From Euglena gracilis (lineage: Eukaryota; Euglenida; Euglenophyceae; Euglenales), in NCBI GenBank assembly GCA_039621445.1, contig CP154956.1:21990001-22054000 (forward strand): a stretch of 64,000 nucleotides of DNA, given 5' to 3'. Below, one piece after another: positions 59,995-64,000 of the stretch (positions are counted from its first letter, which is position 1; each line of letters starts with the position of its first letter). Below the pieces are notes generated by a model. It was given only the letters and a program-made list of their open reading frames with translations, had not been told where the DNA came from and ran no database searches. The position numbers were made by a program, and so were the translations under genes.

Positions 59995-61071
59995 TCAGTA
60001 GGGGGTGAGCCAGCTGCCGCCGACGTCACCGCATCTCCTCACGACGACAGCCAGCATGATCATCTGCTCAGCTCCTGCGCGCGCGCTGCCAGCTGCCTGT
60101 CCTGAGCGTCGAAGGCGAGGGGAAGGAACAGAAAGATGAACTGGAACACGACCACCATGGAGAAAATCCCAGGTTGACGCCAGGCCTTTTCCATTTCCCC
60201 ATGGGGTGTGGGCAGGGGGCAGGGGTGGCCTCCTTTTGGGAAGGAAGGGCCGTGTCGCACCGTGGCGATGCAGGGGCACGCTGCAGTTGGTGGTGCCCCA
60301 TCGCAGAAGGGACGGGTCATGGGGGTGCACGGGAACGTGGCCCCCTGGTGGGAGGGGGGGATCCCGAGCTGGGGCGTCCCTGCGGGTCGACACGCGGGGG
60401 CGGCGACCTCTACCCGTGGGGGCAGGGGAGACTCGGGTACAGGGTCTCTGAGGTACGCCTAGACTGCGGGGTGGGTACGCGTGGGACATGGGGAGTGATG
60501 GGGTGGTGGACGGTGGAGCTGGGGCAAGGGAAGCGCGGGAGAGCGCATCCCTCGCAGACGCGGATCGCACGGAGACGGGGCGCTTGCCGCTCGCGGGCTG
60601 CCGGTGGACCCTGACCGGGTACCTGGGGTGGGCCGCTTGTTGGGGACCCGCCGGGCCAGCATCTCCTCCGTCTTCTTGGTCTCGATCTCCTTCGTCTCCT
60701 CCATCACCTTCATCATCGTCTCCAGCTGAATCATCACCTTCTCGACATACATCTCCGTCCTCGGGGTCCTGCCACATCCACTCCTCTGGTGGCTCCTCCC
60801 AGGACACCCCAAACTCCTTCTCCTTCTCCTTCTCGATCTCCACGGCGTGGCAGATGGCGATGTGGGCTTCCTCCGGGAACCTCGAAAGGTACTTCATGAT
60901 ATCCTCCTTGATGTCGTGTTCGACGAAGTACGACACGATGGGGGAGGCGTACCGGTGGAAGAAGTGCCGCAGCGGCTCCCACGTCTTCTCCTCGTACCCC
61001 AGCCACTTGACGAGGAACTTGAGGCGCCGTTGGCATCGCGCCGGTGGGTGACCACCGCCTCCACCTCCCAC
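59995..61071 (-). pseudogene. pol: E5 chromodomain and acidic C-terminal tail
   Basis: After a frameshift near 61030 the frame reads LKFLVKWLGYEEKTWEPLRH, FFHRYASPIVSYFVEHDIKE (chromodomain and its extension), SWEEPPEEWMWQDPE as in E1, then an Asp/Glu/Gly-rich stretch and a long Pro/Arg/Ser tail to 59995. The tail is much longer than in E1; its second half may be untranslated in the ancestor. Confidence 0.75.
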
Positions 61072-61823
61072 TCGTCCAGCCGGGAACCCTCCTCCGGCCT
61101 GGATTGGCGGAAGTGGAAGAGACGGAGCGGTGGCCCCATGACGGCTGGATCGTGGCGGTAGCTCTTGATTTGGGATCGGTGGGCCACCTGCTTCCGGCCA
61201 TCCTCCATCTGGAGCACGTACGTGTGCTCACTGGTGCGCTCTGCCACCACGCACGGCCCGATCCAGTACGTCACCAGCTTCTCGCCGGTGCGGGTGCGCG
61301 GGCGGAGATACCAGACCTTGTCGTTGATCTCCAGCTCCGGCAGCTCCTTCCTCCGTTTGTTGACCGCCTCGGCTGTCTTGGCATGCTCCTCGTTCAGGAT
61401 CTTCGCAACACGATGATCGATGTCCTGCATGCGCTCGAAGAAGGCCACAGCGTCCTCGGACCCGGTTGTCGGGTGGTACGGCACCCCGCCATCCCACCGC
61501 TCGCGGCCGAAGAGCACCTGGAAGGGGCTCAGGCCGCTGGGCCCAGCACTGTCGTGCAGGGTCCGCAGGGCCCGCGGCAGCGCCTCCGGCCACTCCACGC
61601 CCTCCGCCGCCTTCATCTTCCTCAGCCGCTTCTGGATCTGCGCGCCGAGGACCTCCGCACGGGCGTTGCCCTCGTGGTGGTATGCTTGGGAGAAGGCATG
61701 GCGCACCCCCAGTCTTGCGCACATTGCCCTCCACCAGGCCCCCACGAAGTGGGGGCCCCGGTCCGACGTGATGACGCTTGGCACGCCGAACTGCGCCCAC
61801 TGCTCATACATAGCCTTAGCCAC
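60894..61823 (-). pseudogene. pol: E5 integrase core (second half) and C-terminal domain
   Basis: AKAMYEQWAQFGVPSVITSD (second Asp), AFSQAYHHEGNARAEVLGAQ (Glu), GPSGLSPFQVLFGRERW, INDKVWYLRPRTRTGEK, YWIGPCVVAERTSEHTYVLQ, then DEWEVEAVVTHRRDANG, the first strand of the chromodomain, before a frameshift. Catalytic Asp2 and Glu are intact. Confidence 0.86.
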
Positions 61824-61826
61824 CGC

Positions 61827-63044
61827 CTACGCCGTTAGCCCGCGGGAGTGCCGATCGATGCATGCTGCGAACACGTTCACCAGCTTGCCGCCCTCCACCT
61901 CCACCTCCGGCATTTGGAACAGATCCACGCTCACCGAACACATCACGTGGGGCGGCACTGGCGTGGGCGTGATGCGGAGCCGGAGGGGTTGTTGTGGGTG
62001 CTCCGATGCCTGGCAGAACTCGCACACAGCCAGAATCTTGCCCGCCAGCTCGCGTGCTCGGGAGGGCACCGCAAACTGGAAGTTCCGGCTGGCCTCATCG
62101 AGGAGGCGCTCACCACCGACGTGCCCCGACGCCCGGTGCTGCTCTCGGATTGCCCGCTCGGTCAGGGCATCCGGCACGCACCAGACGGAATCCTTCACCA
62201 GCTTGCCTGCCTCCTTCCGGTAGCCGGTGGGCCATGGCCGGCCGCGCTTGATGGCCTGCCACGGCTCTTTGAACGTTGGGCACTTCTCATACGCCTCACT
62301 CCAGTCCATCGCCATCAGGTCCTGGTCCTCTTCTTGCGGGGCTGCGGCCGGGATGGCTGCAGCTGGCGGCACGGCGGCTGCCACAGGCGGCACGGCGACT
62401 GCAACCGGCGGCACGGCGGGAGGGCTGGGGTGCCCCCCCACCTTGAGTGGGCCGGCCGACGGCACCGCTCCTTCGGCTGGCTTCTTTGGGACGACGGTAC
62501 CGGGCGGCTTGGCGGCCGCCTGGCTTCGGGTTGTCACGGCGATCGCTGCGGACGGTAGGATGCTGCGTGCGCTGGCCGCGGGCGGGGACGATGCTTGCTC
62601 GGCGGACGGGGATCGCACGGCGGGTGCTGCTGCCGGTGCCGCTGCTGGCCGTACGGAAAACCGCACGGTGCGTGGTGTGGCGGACTGCTGCTGCTGCTTG
62701 GGCTGCGCGGACAACGCTGGGTGCTGTGGCTGCTTGGGCTGCCCGGGCGATGCCAGCGCTGTCGCACTGGGCGCTCGCTCGGTCGGTGCTGCAGTCGCAG
62801 CCGGCGCGGTGGGGTGCGGTGGGGGCGGCGGTCGGATTGCCGGTCTTCCGGCTGCCGGAATCCTGGCGGGCGCCGCCTCGGTGGCCGGTGTCCCGGCCGA
62901 TGCCGCCGTGGCTGCCGGTGTCCCGGCTGGCGACGATGGGGATGCCGCATTTGCGGTCGGGAGGGGGCACACCTTGTCCACCGGGTGTACTGCCTTCGGG
63001 CAGCTGCGCTCCGCGGCCTTCTCCTCTCGGATCTGCTGCTCCAT
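61827..63044 (-). pseudogene. pol: E5 linker, HHCC zinc finger and integrase core (first half)
   Basis: EQQIREEKAAERSCPKAVHP matches the E1 post-RNase H segment, followed by a 250-residue Ala/Pro-rich linker, DLMAMDWSEAYEKCPTFKEP, zinc finger EQHRASGH and VCEFCQASE, and PTPVPPHVMCSVSVDLFQMP with the first Asp. About ten residues present in E1 (GWVVATAHHT) are missing before RGLTA, and a TAG (61827-61829) stops the frame there; the next codons continue the integrase. Confidence 0.85.
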
Positions 63045-63256
63045 CTGTATGCTGTGATCAGGGCCAAGGGTTTTTGTGAACGTTTGAAGTTTCGTTGGCG
63101 AATCAGGTTCTTTTTCACCAGGTTTACCTGTGCTCCCGTGTCAATCAGGGCCTGTAGGAACACTTTTTTGCCGTCCGGCAACACAGCACAGACTTCGATG
63201 AGGAGTTGTTTAGCCTTCTTTCTGCTGATGACCTGCCCCAGCAGGAGTTTGGACAC
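63045..63256 (-). pseudogene. pol: E5 aspartic protease N-terminal part, then deletion of RT/RNase H
   Basis: LLIEVCAVLPDGKKVFLQAL, IDTGAQVNLVKKNLI (DTG at 63134-63142) and QKPLALITA match the E1/E2 protease up to the strand after KPLLLKTV. Then sequence jumps to the linker after RNase H. The remaining protease, all RT and all RNase H are absent. Confidence 0.85.
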
Positions 63257-63271
63257 CGGTTCACACAGTCG

Positions 63272-64000
63272 TTATGGAAGCCGAATGTTTTGGTCTGGTT
63301 CTGATTTGTCAGTTGAATCTGAGTTTGGTTGTCCACCTGTCAGTTCTGGGCTGGGCTGTGAGGGCATGTTTTGTCGTGCAGTCTGGGCAGGGCTGGGCTG
63401 CTGCAGCGGTTGTTGCTGCGCGGCCTGGGCTTGGCTGGTTTGCCGTAGCCGTTCGTGGAACCCCGCCAGGTCTTGAATCAGTTGTTCTGGGATCCTGAAT
63501 TTCTTGAAGGCTGGAATGTTGTGTTTGTTGCTGAGATTCACCTGGTGACCACCACCGTTTGGGTCCAGGTTCTTGCACGTTTTCCCGTCACACCGTTTTG
63601 CTGGTACCTGCAGGATGTCAGGGCTGCACCAGATTCGTGTTGTTTTTTTGTACCCCCAGTCTGTGTATTGACAATAATCCACGTCAATGTACGGGTACGG
63701 TTTCATGTAATCTCGTTTTCCCAGGTATCCGTACCTTGGGTTTTCCAACCACCATTTCTGTGGCTGCAGAAATTCCACAATTTCCAGGGCTTTCTTTGCA
63801 AGGCTGTCCCCTTTTTCCAGATTTCTGGGTCTTGTCGTCAGGGCAATGCTGAATTCTGTGCAGGGAACTCCACACACCACCGTGTGGAATTCTCCAGGTT
63901 TGAAGTGTTTTCTGAAGTCCCAGTCCAGTACGTCCACCTGATAATCCGCCTTCCACCTGGGGTCTGAATCCACCGTCACCACCTCGAACCCCATTTTTTC
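63272..64000 (-). CDS. E5 C5 DNA methyltransferase (N-terminus outside window) and Gln/Ser/Pro linker
   Basis: The frame is open to the window edge; motif I lies beyond it. Visible: VVTVDSDPRWKADYQVDVLD (motif II region), VVCGVPCTEFSIALTTRP with the catalytic Cys (63860-63862), WWLENPRYGYLGKR (ENP 63737-63745), YIDVDYCQYTDWGYKKTTRI and KRCDGKTCKNLDPNGGGHQV, ending FRIPEQLIQDL. The same motif order as E1/E2 but clearly different sequence, a third methyltransferase lineage in the window. After it comes a Gln/Pro linker and then the protease in another frame. No lesion is visible in the part seen. Confidence 0.85.
   Translation of the reverse strand, partial: EKMGFEVVTVDSDPRWKADYQVDVLDWDFRKHFKPGEFHTVVCGVPCTEFSIALTTRPRNLEKGDSLAKKALEIVEFLQPQKWWLENPRYGYLGKRDYMKPYPYIDVDYCQYTDWGYKKTTRIWCSPDILQVPAKRCDGKTCKNLDPNGGGHQVNLSNKHNIPAFKKFRIPEQLIQDLAGFHERLRQTSQAQAAQQQPLQQPSPAQTARQNMPSQPSPELTGGQPNSDSTDKSEPDQNIRLP

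Larger units (their letters stand above)
57145..64000 (-). mobile_element. E5: family-1-like methyltransferase retrotransposon without RT/RNase H (5' end outside window)
   Basis: On the minus strand: C5 methyltransferase, protease, then directly the post-RNase H linker, HHCC, integrase, chromodomain, long repeat-rich LTR. Relative to E1/E2 the RT and RNase H are missing between protease (about 63065) and linker (about 63045). The 3' LTR edge at 57145 reads GGGAAACT on the element strand, the same as the end of LTR1 and LTR2. Proteins are diverged from E1/E2, so this is a sister family. Confidence 0.88.

Noticed and set aside
1-64000. tRNA, rRNA or other structural RNA genes
   Set aside because: I scanned for cloverleaf-type and rRNA-like sequence by eye and found nothing convincing; a covariance-model search would be needed to exclude small ones.

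Overview
This is nuclear-type eukaryotic DNA made almost wholly of nested Ty3/gypsy (chromodomain-bearing) LTR retrotransposons. I see no host gene, rRNA, tRNA or CRISPR array that I can defend. The host is probably a unicellular alga or other protist: the elements encode Lys/Gly-rich proteins, phage-like DNA methyltransferases and chromodomain integrases, and the LTRs are full of C/G/A homopolymer repeats. A dinoflagellate is one candidate because retrotransposon-borne cytosine methyltransferases are known there, but the sequence does not prove it.

Layout. (1) 1-26949, plus strand: two GC-rich family-1 elements in tandem, E1 and E2, sharing the LTR between them (E1 - LTR1 - E2 - LTR2). Gene order is Gag (coiled coil, capsid, possible RRM, Lys/Gly tail), an in-frame UGA followed by a hairpin, a Pro/Gln/His-rich minisatellite spacer, C5 DNA methyltransferase, aspartic protease, RT, RNase H, integrase, chromodomain. 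E2 keeps a 1390-codon open pol but its integrase is riddled with deletions, and a second, diverged methyltransferase has been spliced into its spacer. (2) 26950-29300, minus: X-C, a truncated diverged member of an unknown large protein family (ORF X), cut off by LTR2 and itself interrupted by a 353-bp piece of family-1 integrase. (3) 29347-36147, minus: E4, a less GC-rich family-2 chromovirus (Gag, protease, a DIRS/Dam-like adenine-methyltransferase-type domain, RT, RNase H, integrase), inactivated by frameshifts and stops. (4) 36148-57144, plus: two tandem copies (A and B) of a deletion derivative of family 2, each preceded by a multi-kilobase ORF X (X-A, X-B). Both have lost protease and most or all of RT. 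X-A carries two inversions and a perfect 28-bp palindrome. (5) 57145-64000, minus: E5, a family-1-like element with a methyltransferase, protease, integrase and chromodomain but no RT/RNase H, inserted into the integrase of copy B. It runs off the right edge.

The main points of interest are repeated association of DNA-methyltransferase-type domains with two unrelated gypsy lineages, a gammaretrovirus-like UGA readthrough signal, the unrecognised ORF X family, and complex hairpin-associated rearrangement. Every element shows at least one disabling lesion, so the locus reads as a nested graveyard. E2 is the least damaged.
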